DNA of 64,000 nucleotides from the NCBI GenBank assembly GCA_943737045.1, contig CALSFV010000328.1, positions 1 through 64,000 on the forward strand. The letters are read 5' to 3'. The stretch comes from Parapristionchus giblindavisi (lineage: Eukaryota > Nematoda > Chromadorea > Rhabditida > Diplogasteridae). Under the pieces are notes generated by a model, which saw only the letters and a list, made by a program, of their open reading frames with translations, had not been told where the DNA came from and did no database searches. Below are positions 10,791-20,610 of this stretch, in pieces (the first letter of the stretch is position 1; every line of letters begins with the position of its first letter). A program made the translations under genes and the position numbers.

Positions 10791-10909
10791 TTTCCGTCCA
10801 ATCATACGTGATTCTTCATGTTCTCATTCTCCTGAAGTCTGACCAAGAAACAGGAAAATTCACCCTCTCCTATGGTACGTTGTCATTGATCGTTTGTTAA
10901 TCCACATAG

Positions 10910-11014
10910 TGAGAGAGGGAGAGGGAGAGGGAGAGGGAGAGGGAGAGGGAGAGGGAGAGGGAGAGGGAGAGGGAGAGGGAGAGGGAGAGGGAGAGGGAGA
11001 GGGAGAGGGAGAGG
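10910..11014. repeat. Very regular (GGGAGA)n hexamer array
   Basis: About sixteen nearly perfect copies of gggaga. It is the most regular simple array in the window and is purine-only on the + strand, against the CT orientation of most tracts here. Confidence 0.95.
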
Positions 11015-11237
11015 TAGGGAGTTTGAAGCAAATAATCAGAAATTGAAACGGCCCCAGGGCCATTCCTTCTAACTCTTCTTCTTCTCTGTTATCTTATTAA
11101 CTCCTACTAGCGTTACTATACTGTTTGTTTCTGAGCTGATAGTGTAATCCGTCTTACTTCATCATTGATACTGATTATAATCTGTACAAAAGCTACGGTA
11201 CAAAAAATGCTTTGACGTTTGATACTCTAGCTTCCTG

Positions 11238-11325
11238 TTTATTTTATTTATTTATTTATCGTACACCGCAAGGGTGTTTCAACAAGTACAAAGTGTTCGA
11301 GTGCAAGAAAATATGTGAAATATCA
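11238..11325 (+). repeat. Dispersed repeat, copy 2
   Basis: The (TTTA)n tract followed by tcgtacaccgcaagggtg, tttcaacaagtacaaagtgt and tcgagtgcaagaaaatatgt is nearly identical to the copy at 1705-1797. Confidence 0.75.
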
Positions 11326-12235
11326 GATATTTTCGCGACTTTTGAACACTATGCCACAGTTGCAGAGCAAATCAATTGATAAGTCGATTTTGTAAAACAA
11401 TATTTTTAAACTTTATAAACCAAATATTCTGCGAATATGTATTATGAACTTTAAGCGACCTCTGACCGCAACTAATCTACCTTTAGCACACTTCCGCTAC
11501 TCGAGGACTCTCTCCGAGAGCAAACTTACCCTGGTTGGGCAAATCATTACCCACGATTCTTTGCGTTAGCCGCGAAGAGGCGTTCGTGCTGTGTGTATAC
11601 CTCTCAAGTTGCGTAGCCCTACTTTTTGCAAATTTCAATCACTTTCAATGTAAACCTCAGTTTTATTTGACGCTGCAGTCTCTCGTCTCTCACTTATCTT
11701 TCAAGTTCACCTAGTCTTTCCGTTCCATGCACTTGATCAATCGAATTCTCAGAATTTTGTCCAGCTTAGTTCCCATATCACAGCGTTTCTGCAATACAGC
11801 GAGAGCGGTCACTGAAAACGTTAACCGTCTGTTCTCTCTCATTTTCGCTCTACCTTTTCCTGTGTCGTTTCTGTTTCTGCTTTCGTTTTCGAAACGCTGT
11901 ATTTTCTGTCTCGTACTAATGATAACTTACTCATCACACTTTTCTCTTCATTCCTTTTTGCCAGAACACATGCAGAACTCTCTCAAAACTAATGCTCTCT
12001 CGCTTGTCTGACTTGGCATATACCAGAATCCCTTGTTATCTTGCAATAGCGTTACTCGTCCCATGGATTCCCTATCAAGGAAGTAGAGAAAGTGCGAAGT
12101 GTTTACAGAGATTGAAAGAGAGAGTGAGAACATCGTCGCCCCAGCAACGATGGCCCCAAATAGACCTAAAGAACTACTCGAAGTTTCCCCCTCCATGCCC
12201 TCCTGACGTCTACCGCCTCCTCACCCTATCTCTCT
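11326..12235. other. No gene seen
   Basis: Unique, moderately AT-rich sequence. Open frames of 80-94 codons on both strands near 11727-12237 overlap and conflict, with no splice signals or protein motifs. I would not call any of them. Confidence 0.5.
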
Positions 12236-12237
12236 AG

Positions 12238-12242
12238 CTCTT

Positions 12243-12301
<59 letters not shown>

Positions 12302-12355
12302 CCCTCTCCCCTACTCTCTACCTCACTCTCTCTACCTCTCCCTCTCTCTCTCCTC
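12238..12355. repeat. CT-rich microsatellite
   Basis: A (CT)n run of roughly 50 bases from about 12248, followed by impure CCCTCT/CTACCTC repeats. Confidence 0.9.
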
Positions 12356-12490
12356 ATTCGCTCAAGCAATTCCGGAAGCCTCATTTCGTGTTTCTCTCAT
12401 TCCTTCATATCTCCTCACTACTCTCAGTTTCGCCCTTCTAATCGATAAGCCACGCCCACATTCATTATCTTTATCAAATCCTTCGTAGAT

Positions 12491-12617
12491 TTAAACTAAC
12501 ACCACGAGTCATTTGGAAACTCTCCGCTCTGACCACACTATCTCGCATTCTTTGTCTACGAGAGAGTGTGCCAATACGGGGAGTGAAGTTAGCTTGTGGT
12601 GTACACCTCAGATTTAA
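12491..12617. mobile_element. Family 1 MITE bounded by TTAA
   Basis: TTAA at 12491-12494 and 12614-12617 bracket the arms ggaaactctccgctctgacc and gccaatacggggagtgaagt, with the family loop cattctttgtctacgagaga. The outer ends read ctaacaccacgag and agcttgtggtgtac, also complementary. Confidence 0.85.
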
Positions 12618-12857
12618 AATATAAACCATGCCATTTTTCTTGACCAAAGTCACTCCATAAATCTTCCTTGACCGAACAATTGCACCGAGTTTTAATCAAT
12701 ATTAAGTGTTTTTAATCCTGAAATCATGAGCGCGCTAAAATCGATCGGATCTCGTAAAATCCACTGGTTCTTGACGCAAATTCCATCATACTTCTTCTTC
12801 TGCGCTCTCGGATTGAGTAAACATCCTAACAGATGTGTTCTCATTTTCTCTGAGATA

Positions 12858-12952
12858 AAGAGAGGGAGAGAAAGAGAGGGAGAGGGAGAGGGAGAGTGAG
12901 AGGGAGAGGGAGAGGGAGAGGGAGAGAGAGAGAGGGAGAGGGAGAGATTTAG
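12858..12952. repeat. GA-rich (GGGAGA)n tract
   Basis: A purine-only tract of GGGAGA and GAGAGA units, less regular than the array at 10910-11014. Confidence 0.9.
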
Positions 12953-13041
12953 AGGGTATCATGAGGAATGTGTTCCAGTCTGCTCTCTCGAGAAAATAAT
13001 TAATGAGTACGAGGATAATTGAAGTTCCGATCGATATATAT

Positions 13042-13165
13042 TTAAAAAACACTCCGCGTTAACGGCAACTCGCGGCGCTAAACACGTTGTTCCTTTATTT
13101 GTCTGAGAGAGTGTGTGATTCCAACGCGGAGAGTTTCGAAACAACACGGGGGAATCCCTTTAGCG
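13042..13165. mobile_element. Diverged family 1-like foldback element
   Basis: The arms actccgcgttaacggcaact and gattccaacgcggagagttt are complementary around a loop containing ctttatttgtctgagagag. The boundaries are approximate; TTAA occurs at 13042-13045. Confidence 0.6.
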
Positions 13166-13345
13166 TACCGCGATTAGAGAGATATATATGAGACCAAAAA
13201 TAAAAATTTCTACACATCAATGTTCTAAATCGATTTAATAATTTCACTTTCCATGAAATAATTTGTGACAAATTTATGCTATTTCATCACTTATACAGTG
13301 TTTACTCATGCTCTCATCTTCATTAGTTGATTACGTGATGCCTTA

Positions 13346-13466
13346 TTAAAGGGAGCGTAACCTCACTCAATGGTCTCTTCGACGCGCAATGCTCTCTCGT
13401 TGTTAGAGAACAGAAAAATAGTGTGTGCAGTGAAGAGGCCATTGAGTGAAGTAACGCTCCCTTTAA
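13346..13466. mobile_element. TTAA-bounded palindromic MITE, family 2
   Basis: It is flanked by TTAA at 13346-13349 and 13463-13466. The long arms read aaagggagcgtaacctcact then caatggtctcttcg, answered by gaagaggccattgagtgaag then taacgctcccttt. The inner arms are gctctctcgttgttagagaa. It is non-coding. Close relatives are at 15552, 18082 and 20306. Confidence 0.9.
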
Positions 13467-14499
13467 TTCATTACTGGTCGAAACATCATGAAGCACATTT
13501 ATTGATGCATCACTGTTCACAACGCACATGTCGTTTTTAATGTGCATGCAATCTCATACTTGTACATTCATTCATTATTGCTGGAATTTGGAGATTAACT
13601 GGGTGAAGATCAAAGATCAAAGATCAAAGATCACATCATTGGAATCAACTTTTAAAAACCAATGACTGATCAGTTTGGCCACAACTCCGTTATCATTATT
13701 ATACACGTATTCAATGTTCAATCCCCTCCTAGAAATTGTACCTCATTCATTTGTTTAATATTTATTGTTTTATACACGTTTACCTTGTGGTGAATAAATA
13801 AATAAATAAATAAATATATATATATTGATTTATGACGAAACCATGTCTGCCATGACTCACGCCATGGATTTGGCTAATGCGATAAGCATTAGAAATTTAA
13901 CGGCTTCATCGCTATTAATCTGAATCGTCTTGGTATTCCCATAACAGCTTTAGGAAAATCGCACCGTATCCATGAAAGGTGTTTGCAAACCGTTTGCCGG
14001 CAAAACGTGACATTACAAGCATAGGGGGGGGGATTGTTGGCTTATTTGGCGTTAATTAATTGATTGATTTATTGATTGATCGTTGGTACGAACGGCTGAA
14101 AATGCGTTCAACGATTGCTCAGTAGTCAGAATATTACACCGTCCGCTGTACTCTTCAATTCTGCCTCTTCTTCAATTTCGTTTCGCAACCATCACTCAAT
14201 TGTTTTACCTGAGGCGTCTCTCTTTGTATTATCTGCTTGAGTCATCTCCATGCTCATCTATTCGTTAAAATGGATCAATTTATGTTATATTTATGATTTT
14301 CACTATCAATAATGTTTTGCAGTTATCTGTGACTGTGTCGAAATTAGATAGTCAATTAATTTTTTTGTTGCTTTTGCCAACGATATGTTTCTATTATCTA
14401 TGCACTGCGCGGTGGAGATAGCTCATCCTCTCTTTCTCTGAGCATTGATCTGTTATCTCTCGCCCATCCCCTTTCTCTAGTTATTGCTGATCGGTTTGA
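13467..14499. other. No gene seen; small tandems
   Basis: It contains a (GATCAAA)n tandem at 13606-13632, (AAAT)n then (AT)n at about 13794-13826, and a G run near 14022. Otherwise it is unique AT-rich sequence without coding evidence. Confidence 0.5.
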
Positions 14500-14508
14500 C
14501 TAGTGCAG

Positions 14509-14853
14509 AAAGAATCACTTGGTGTCAGTTCCAGATGTATTGGGCCAAACCGAAAGTGGCTCGAGAAAAAAGTACCAGAAAAAAAGTTTAATGTCACACC
14601 CAAGGATTTTTCTGGCACTATCTATGTTAGTTTATCAACGAAGGACGGTTGCCATAGCCGAGAGCATAAATTTAGCTTCGGGATACAGTCAAGGGCTACA
14701 GACCTAGTCACTAGCATCGTGACGGCCCTGGTTTTTTCCGGTTTCAAAATTCAAAATAATGATTGCACAAGTGCTTCAACGATAGACCAATGTGGGCATA
14801 ATATGATATATGTATCGGATGCAGGTCCCCTCTTTCATTTGCCAGTAGTATAA
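14509..14853 (+). CDS. Possible 3'-terminal coding exon of unknown protein (or decayed gene fragment)
   Basis: I do not recognise this protein. The frame opens at 14500, after a TGA at 14497-14499, and runs to a TAA at 14851-14853. No ATG occurs until close to the end, so it is not a complete gene. An acceptor-like gtgcag ends at 14508. About 115 residues of mixed composition follow (LEKKVPEKKFNV near the start, ALVFSGFKIQ in the middle), unlike the low-complexity frames around it. Two AATAAA poly(A) signals lie at 14876-14881 and 14886-14891, just past the stop. It could be the last exon of an upstream gene, an alternative terminal exon giving a short isoform of the giant downstream gene (same strand, 1.85 kb before its first recognised exon), or a retrocopy fragment. 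Splicing is unproven. Confidence 0.35.
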   Translation, partial: KESLGVSSRCIGPNRKWLEKKVPEKKFNVTPKDFSGTIYVSLSTKDGCHSREHKFSFGIQSRATDLVTSIVTALVFSGFKIQNNDCTSASTIDQCGHNMIYVSDAGPLFHLPVV

Positions 14854-14875
14854 TTATGAATAATGCAATCAATGG

Positions 14876-14891
14876 AATAAAAATGAATAAA
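14876..14891 (+). terminator. Tandem AATAAA poly(A) signals
   Basis: Two overlapping-range AATAAA hexamers sit 23 and 33 bases after the TAA of the possible terminal exon. The hexamer is common by chance in AT-rich DNA, so the support comes mainly from its position. Confidence 0.35.
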
Positions 14892-14916
14892 ATTTTTTAG
14901 ACTTCTGTCAATGCTA

Positions 14917-15045
14917 TTAAAGGCACACCCCATGCTAATTTTACTCTCCGCATTGGCAATACTCTCTCGTAGACAAAGAAAGAGAGAGAGAGAGAGAGTG
15001 TGGCCAGAGCGGAGAGTTTCAAATACGCTTAGGGTATCGCTTTAA
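14917..15045. mobile_element. Family 1 MITE bounded by TTAA
   Basis: TTAA at 14917-14920 and 15042-15045. The left arm is aaaggcacaccccatgctaa then ttttactctccgc. The right arm is gccagagcggagagtttcaa then tacgcttagggtatcgcttt. The loop has expanded to an (AG)n run near 14980-15000. Confidence 0.9.
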
Positions 15046-15551
15046 TTCTCATTTAACATTTGCTAAAGCTGTTTCAAGTTCAACTTGCCGAGACTTGGAC
15101 GAGATTGATCGTAGCAAGCCGGAAAAAAACTGACGAACGAACGTTTTGTGGACTTGTTGTCTGTATATTGACCAAAGCTCAAAGATCGAAAACAAAACTG
15201 AATTTTACATGCAATGTGCATGCAAACCTATACTTGTACTTACATAAATATTATTAAGCTATTATCATCTTCATCACTGCGTGCGTTCTCTCACTGTTAA
15301 TCCTGCAACCTGACCTAACCCATCCATACCTTACTCTCTCTCATCTCATCGCATCTCATTCTATCATCATTTTGTACACATTGTTTGCCTTTCTGCACTT
15401 CCCTCATCCGCGTCGTCCCCTCTTCTTCCACGATCTGTGATGGCTAGAGTATGTCACCCACTTTTTAGGCACCGACGCAACCCTTTTGACCCAAAAGCTT
15501 GTCCAAACCTATGGCAAAATAGCCCTGAATGCTCGCACATACTTGAATCAC
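15046..15551. other. No feature seen
   Basis: Unique sequence. Frames of 60-90 codons occur, but none has an acceptor/donor pair or protein motif. Confidence 0.5.
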
Positions 15552-15677
15552 TTAAAGGGAGCGTAACCTCACTCAATGGACTCTTCATTACGCACACTAT
15601 TTCGCTGTTCTCTAACAACGAGAGAGCATTGCGCGTCGAAGAGACCATTGAGCGAGGTAATTTTTTTTTCCCTTTAA
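15552..15677. mobile_element. TTAA-bounded palindromic MITE, family 2, abutting a family 1 copy
   Basis: The left end is TTAA at 15552-15555 with aaagggagcgtaacctcact then caatggactcttc. The right arm gaagagaccattgagcgagg is intact, but the terminal acgctccc has become a T-run. It ends at TTAA 15674-15677, which is also the first TTAA of the next element. Confidence 0.9.
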
Positions 15678-15787
15678 AGGTATACCCCGAGCTAAGTTGA
15701 AACTGTCCGCCGCTCTGACCATGCTCCCTCGCTTTCGTTGCTTGCGAGCGAATGTGGCCAGAGCGGAGAGCAAATTAGCTCGAGATG
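15674..15787. mobile_element. Family 1 MITE sharing a TTAA with the family 2 copy to its left
   Basis: Starts ttaaaggtataccccgagct. The core arms gtccgccgctctgaccatgc and gtggccagagcggagagc flank a loop tttcgttgcttgcgag. The right end agctcgagatgag is partly eroded. Confidence 0.8.
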
Positions 15788-16015
15788 AGACTATAAGAGA
15801 TACTATTCGTTTTCGCATTGACTATGTCGGTTTTTAGATACGCTCTAAACAGATACGCGCTCAGGTTTTCGTGATCATTTGACCAAACCAAAATCAATTT
15901 ATGGGATATGATCAGTTGCTTTTTTGGGCTCTCCCCGTCGTATATCACAATCTCGCCTCGCACAAATGAGTATACGCCCTTGTGAACGTATATTTGTCCA
16001 GCTTCGTCCATTTTT

Positions 16016-16256
16016 CCTCCTCCTCCTCCTCCTCCCCTCGCTCTCTCTCTCCTCCCCTCTCTCTCTTCCTCTTTCTTCCTCTCGCTCTCCCTCTCTCTCC
16101 TCCTCTCTCTCTCTCTTCCTCTCTTCCTCTTTTTCTCCCTCTCTCTTCCTCTTTTTCTCCCTCTCTCTTCCTCTTTTTCTCCCTCTCTCTTCCTCTCTCT
16201 CTCCCACTCTCTCTCTCCCACTCTCTCTCCCACTCTCTCTCTCCCTCCCTCTCCTC
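16016..16256. repeat. CT-rich tract with 18-bp and 12-bp tandem variants
   Basis: Pyrimidine-only on the + strand. tttttctccctctctcttcc repeats about every 24 bases near 16129-16190, followed by ccactctctct repeats. It is non-coding. Confidence 0.9.
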
Positions 16257-16700
16257 ACTTATTCTCATCCTTTCCATTGGTCATTATCATCGTTTTTCAT
16301 CCCATCACTTCTTCGATTACTCCAACTCCCCCTATCCTCTATCTGCCTCTCTTTCTCTGCACCCTCTCGATTTCACCCGCTCTCTCGCCCATTTACCCTT
16401 TTATTTTGACCACTGTTACATATATCACATCGGCACATTTTCGTTTTTTTTTGTTTGTCGGTATTTTGTTACTTTGTTCTCCATCGATTGAACAAAAGTT
16501 TGAACAAAAGTTCCTCCCCTCCGGAGCTCATCTCATTGCGTGTGCGTGAAAACACAACTGTTACCCTGTGTCAAACGCGATTTGTTGCCCCCCCCCCCCT
16601 AATCAATCGATTATATGACCCAATGACCAATCAATAATCTTCTCTGATCAATCGATAATTGATTAGAAAATCGATATTTGATTAAAAAATCCATATTCAG

Positions 16701-16755
16701 GCCGTAATGGCCGACCATCCAGAAAGACCATCCAGAAGTACAACGAGAGGTGGAG
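16701..16755 (+). CDS. Exon 1 (first recognised) of the giant tandem-repeat protein gene
   Basis: The acceptor ccatattcag ends at 16700 and a strong donor GTGAGT starts at 16756. The 55 bases give 18 codons plus one base (entry phase 0, exit phase 1). They encode a short basic Ser/Arg/Gly stretch containing ADHPERPSRSTTRGG. The exit phase fits exactly the two-base lead of the exon at 19670, completing a glycine codon. No domain is visible; it looks like a disordered linker in the middle of a protein. The acceptor means more of the gene lies upstream, beyond what I can identify. Because it is so short, this is the least certain exon of the chain. Confidence 0.6.
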
Positions 16756-17093
16756 GTGAGTCAGATTTATTATTTCTAATTTTTTTATTAAATTTAATAT
16801 TTCTTGAAGAAAATTCATGCTCGCATATAAACAGCATAGATTATTTGGACAAATGCATAGCGGTTTTTGAAATTCTGGAACATTTTTCGTTCGAAAAAAT
16901 CAATATTCCTCCTGCATTTCTTCCTTGATTGTGGACATTGTACTTCTAAATTCGGTTCATGTTCATCGTTCTCTTTCTCGATCTCCTATGCACTATCTTC
17001 CTCATCATAATCAATCATCGTGGAATCCTTGTCTTTTTCAACCTATCGTTGTTACACTCCAGATTCAGTGCAACACTGCTTGGCTAATCTTGA

Positions 17094-17177
17094 TTAAGAG
17101 CGTCTCTCTCGCTTTCTTGGTTTACGAGAGAGTATTACCAGAGCGTAGAGTACAATTAGCTTGATGTGTGCTTTTAA
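17094..17177. mobile_element. Family 1 MITE, truncated, inside an intron
   Basis: The core tctctctcgctttcttggtt, tacgagagagtattaccaga and gcgtagagtacaattagct matches family 1. TTAA lies at 17174-17177. The left outer arm is reduced to ttggctaatcttgattaaga. It sits in the intron between the exons at 16701 and 19670. Confidence 0.75.
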
Positions 17178-17195
17178 TTGAATATTGATTTGATA

Positions 17196-17315
17196 AATTT
17201 GTCATTCCAATCAATCATCATTGATTACTCGATTACTGTTTGATTATTGATTGATTGATTATTGATTGATTGTTAATTGATTGATTGATAATTGATTGAT
17301 TGATTATTGATTACT
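17196..17315. repeat. ATTGATTG-type AT-rich tandem
   Basis: Dense gattgatt and tgattatt units in an intron, with both attgatt and aatcaat orientations at the left edge. It is simple-sequence DNA. Confidence 0.85.
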
Positions 17316-17499
17316 TGTTCCACTATCATGTCCACTTCTCATTACTCTTTTTCAATGTCTCCTATCACTCTTCGGCCTTGCCCTTCACCACTTTTTCTAA
17401 TTCGTCTTGACAAGAATTGTGCCCCCGCGCTATCAATTACTCAAGTTACCTTACTCCAACTGTATGTATGACTGTCTGCTTCTCTATCTCTCTATGTCT

Positions 17500-17628
17500 C
17501 TGTTTCTCTCTCTCCCTCTCTCTCTCACTCTCACTCTCTCTCTCCCTCACTCTCTCTCACTCTCTCCTTCACTCTCTCTCTCTCCCTCACACTCTCTCTC
17601 CCTCACTCTCTCTCTCTCCCTCACGCTC

Positions 17629-17674
<46 letters not shown>

Positions 17675-17680
17675 TCTCTA
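17500..17680. repeat. CT-rich microsatellite in an intron
   Basis: (CT)n with CACT and CCCT interruptions and a pure CT core near 17630-17670. It is non-coding. Confidence 0.9.
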
Positions 17681-17846
17681 TTTCTCTGCCTCTCTATGTT
17701 TCTGACTCTCTGCGTCTCTCTCGCTCGCTCTCTCTTTCTCTTCATATCTGTCTCTGTAACACTGTTAGTTCTTTCGCTTCTCAATCTAGCATCATTCCAT
17801 TGCTGTTCTAGACCGCGCCACGATATCTCTGTTTCTCTACCTAGTC

Positions 17847-18028
17847 TCTCTGACTTTCTCTGACTCTCTGACTTTCTCTGACTCTCTGACTTTCTCTGAC
17901 TCTCTGACTTTCTCTGACTCTCTGACTTTCTCTGACTCTCCGACTTTCTCTGACTCTCTGACTTTCTCTAACTTTCTCTGCCTCTCTACCTGATCTCTCT
18001 GACTCTCCGACTCTCTCTGACTCTCTAT
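17847..18028. repeat. 18-bp tandem repeat (gactttctctgactctct)
   Basis: About seven copies of an 18-base unit made of two 9-base halves (gactttctc and tgactctct) at 17847-17966, then more diverged copies to 18028. All frames are open only because of the biased composition. Confidence 0.9.
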
Positions 18029-18081
18029 CATCTCTTAGCAAGCGTGCAAAGAGATGAATGCTGTACCAATGACCGATTACT

Positions 18082-18202
18082 TTAAGGGGAGTGTAACCTC
18101 ACTCAATGGTCTCTTCGACGCGCAATGCTCTCTCGTTGTTAGAGAACAGAGAAATAGTGTGCGCAATGAAGAGACCATTGAGTGAGGTAACGCTCCCTTT
18201 AA
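18082..18202. mobile_element. TTAA-bounded palindromic MITE, family 2, inside an intron
   Basis: TTAA at 18082-18085 and 18199-18202. The left arm is aggggagtgtaacctcactc then aatggtctcttcgac. The right arm is gaagagaccattgagtgagg then taacgctcccttt. It is nearly identical to the copy at 13346, including the loop with gttagagaacagagaaatag. Confidence 0.9.
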
Positions 18203-18592
18203 AGTGATTGAATGACAAGAGATTGAAAAGATTGCACGAATGAGAACACAAGGGAACACCTCATATACACCATTATGCTAATAAAGCTATTTTGGGACAT
18301 ACATACACTGGAAAGATGTGCTTGAAACAGCATGTTTGAATAATTCCTTGACCGAAAGGTTTGGGTTAACCATTGATATCTTGCGAGAGCCAAGCGAGAG
18401 CGAGAGCTATTTGCTGTGAATTCAGGTGTACGGTAGATCAATTGCAAGCGCCATCAAAACTTTTTCATTTAAATTAATATTATTATTAGATGTACAAGAA
18501 TAAGTATGCATGCACTTTAAATATATTTTTTTGATTAAATAAGATAACTATAATAGCAATGTGCCCTATGGTGTTTCGGTCGCTACATTACA

Positions 18593-18720
18593 TTTTATCA
18601 ACATGAGATGCACGAAACGAGACACTTAAACATGACGAGTAAAAGTAGTTTGAAATTTGAGAACTCTTCTCTCTCGTAACCGTTATTTGTCTCGTTTCGT
18701 GCATAAGCACCTTGATAAAG
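18593..18720. mobile_element. Foldback element with 16-bp perfect core arms
   Basis: tgcacgaaacgagaca near 18609-18624 is the perfect reverse complement of tgtctcgtttcgtgca near 18688-18703. An outer pair, ttatcaa and ttgataa, extends it. It belongs to neither TTAA family, lies in an intron and is non-coding. Confidence 0.7.
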
Positions 18721-19298
18721 TATATAACACAGATAGAACAACAGCAGAGAACCGTAAGCTGGTATTAGGAATCCCCTAATTTGCTTGAAGCGGTCATGAC
18801 GGACGATGTTTTTATTTTGCTTCTGAAGAAAAATATTGATGATTAGCTATGCGAAAAGAGCTTACTCAATTTTTTCGTAACCACATACCTACGTGGATAA
18901 CATAAGTAAGCAACGTAACATACATATATGTAGATTAAGACCGGACAAATAATCGTAAATTATGTATCAAACATTAATATATTTGTGCTAATTGGATGCT
19001 AACACGATTGAATCAGTATGCGAGATAAATGTTTGTTGATGTTTTAAACGTAAACGCGAGCTAATTTGAAATTTTTTTTTTTCTAACACTAACAATAAAA
19101 TAATTCTGAAAATAGCAAAAATTTAACTTATATTAAAATTAATTTAAAATTAATAAATTAAAGGAAATTCAATTTAAGGACAAGGACAAGGTCTAACATC
19201 TGCATCAAATGCACCACCACTGGATGGATCGCGTTCGTTGTTTAGTCAAAAATTTCTTTTTTTTTCAAACAAATAACAGCAAAAATACGATCCATGCG
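18721..19298. other. Intronic AT-rich DNA, no feature seen
   Basis: Unique AT-rich sequence within the intron 16756-19669. No coding signal seen. Confidence 0.5.
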
Positions 19299-19388
19299 AA
19301 TTTGAAACAAAAATACTCTCTCGCTTTCTTTATCAGCGAGAAAGCGCGGCCAAGGCGGCGAGCTTCAAATTAGCTCGTATATCTCCGC
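19299..19388. mobile_element. Family 1 MITE, diverged, inside an intron
   Basis: gcgaatttgaaac, tactctctcgctttctttat, cagcgagaaagcgcggccaa, then ggcggcgagcttcaaattag and ctcg show the family pattern with eroded ends. The dispersed repeat at 19410-19445 follows. Confidence 0.7.
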
Positions 19389-19669
19389 TAAAAAAATCGG
19401 AGGAACTGAATCTAGTATAATACTTGATATGAATAAATTGATTGATTGAAAAAATCGGATGCATCGAGTAAGCATCGAGTGGCCTACAAAGTGGCCTAAT
19501 TACCTATAATATATACAGTCGAAATTCTTTCACAGCTAGGCTTATTTTATCATCTCTGAAGGGGAATTAAGAAATAGCAGATTGAGTTCTGACCCTACAA
19601 ATAAGCCAAATTCCGCAAATATTTAAAAATCCCCAAATTTAAATATTTAAAATTTCCCTAAGTTTGCAG

Positions 19670-19765
19670 GCGGCACGTCCTCACCAGTATGGACGGTAAC
19701 GCGTCGAGAACGAACAGAACTGTCACCCGTGCCTTTGAGCGGATTCAAGGACGGATTGGGATCGG
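19670..19765 (+). CDS. Exon 2 of the giant tandem-repeat protein gene
   Basis: The acceptor agtttgcag ends at 19669 and the donor GTAATC, a weaker match than its neighbours, starts at 19766. The 96 bases are two leading bases, 31 codons and one trailing base, so the exon is symmetric (phase 1-1) and can be skipped without breaking the frame. It encodes TSSPVWTVTRRERTELSP followed by VPLSGFKDGLGSG, a hydrophilic segment with no recognised domain. The joins to both neighbours complete glycine codons. The flanking DNA is AT-rich while this exon is GC-richer with an ordinary coding look, which supports it. Confidence 0.75.
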
Positions 19766-20282
19766 GTAATCATTGATTTTTTTGGTTTATTTTAATTATT
19801 TTTTGGTTTATGTTAAAACGGTCGTTTATTTGTTCATTGCTCACCGTATCTTGTGGAGTGGTGCTTATTTTGGTCATCAAAACGAAGTCAAAGCGACGAA
19901 TCAAAGCGATGTTTTTGCTTGTTTTGATGAAACTTTGTTTAACAGCCATGACGAAAATTATGATTGAACTTCCGAAAGGAGCCTGACTAATGCATTGTTT
20001 CTCAATCTTCGTGATCTATTCTCCTCTCGTTCGCTCTCTGTTTTCTATCCATTTCTATCGCACTCTCCCTTCTTTCGATAGCAATTGTCTTTCTGTAGCA
20101 AATAATTTTCAAGCGAATTCGCCGGCTCGTTTTGTTCTATTTGCGAGTGCTCTTTATATGCAATATTTTTGATTTATTTTTCAATCCATTTTTCATTAGC
20201 CTCGTTTAGCGCATCGTATATCCAATTATGTTTTATAAGCGGCAATTTTGATCATTACAAATACAAGCGCATTGTAATTGCA

Positions 20283-20486
20283 TTAAAGGCACAGCCGAGC
20301 TAATTTTAAAGGGAGCGTTACCTCACTCAATGGTCTCTTCATTGCGCGCCCTATTTCTCTGTTCTCTAACAACGAGAGAGTATTGCGCGTCCAAGAGACA
20401 ATTGAGTGAGGTTACGCTCCCTTTAAACGGTCTACGTGAGAATATTGCCAGAGACGAGAGTAAAATTAGCCCGGGTGTGCCTTTAA
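20283..20486. mobile_element. Family 1 MITE split by a nested family 2 insertion
   Basis: The outer element starts ttaaaggcacagccgagcta (20283) and ends ttagcccgggtgtgccttta then a (TTAA 20483-20486). Its left arm is cut after about 23 bases by a complete family 2 element at 20306-20426. After the insert the right part continues with gagaatattgccagagacga. The host element is therefore older than the insert. Confidence 0.9.
20306..20426. mobile_element. TTAA-bounded palindromic MITE, family 2, nested in family 1
   Basis: TTAA at both ends (20306-20309 and 20423-20426). The arms aaagggagcgttacctcact then caatggtctcttc, and gagacaattgagtgaggtta then cgctcccttt, flank a loop with ctctaacaacgagagag. 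It used a TTAA inside the older element as its target. Confidence 0.9.
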
Positions 20487-20561
20487 ATCATGATTCATGG
20501 TTCAGGGCTCTGATGACACTCTCACAAACCCCCTTCTCTGCGATAGTGCACCAGCGTCGCA

Positions 20562-20610
20562 ATTTATTTATTTATTTATCATACATCTTAAAGATATTTC
20601 AACAAGTAAA
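20562..20610 (+). repeat. Dispersed repeat, copy 3 (diverged)
   Basis: (TTTA)n then tcatacatcttaaagatatt and tcaacaagtaaaaca resembles the copies at 1705 and 11238 with many substitutions. Confidence 0.5.
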
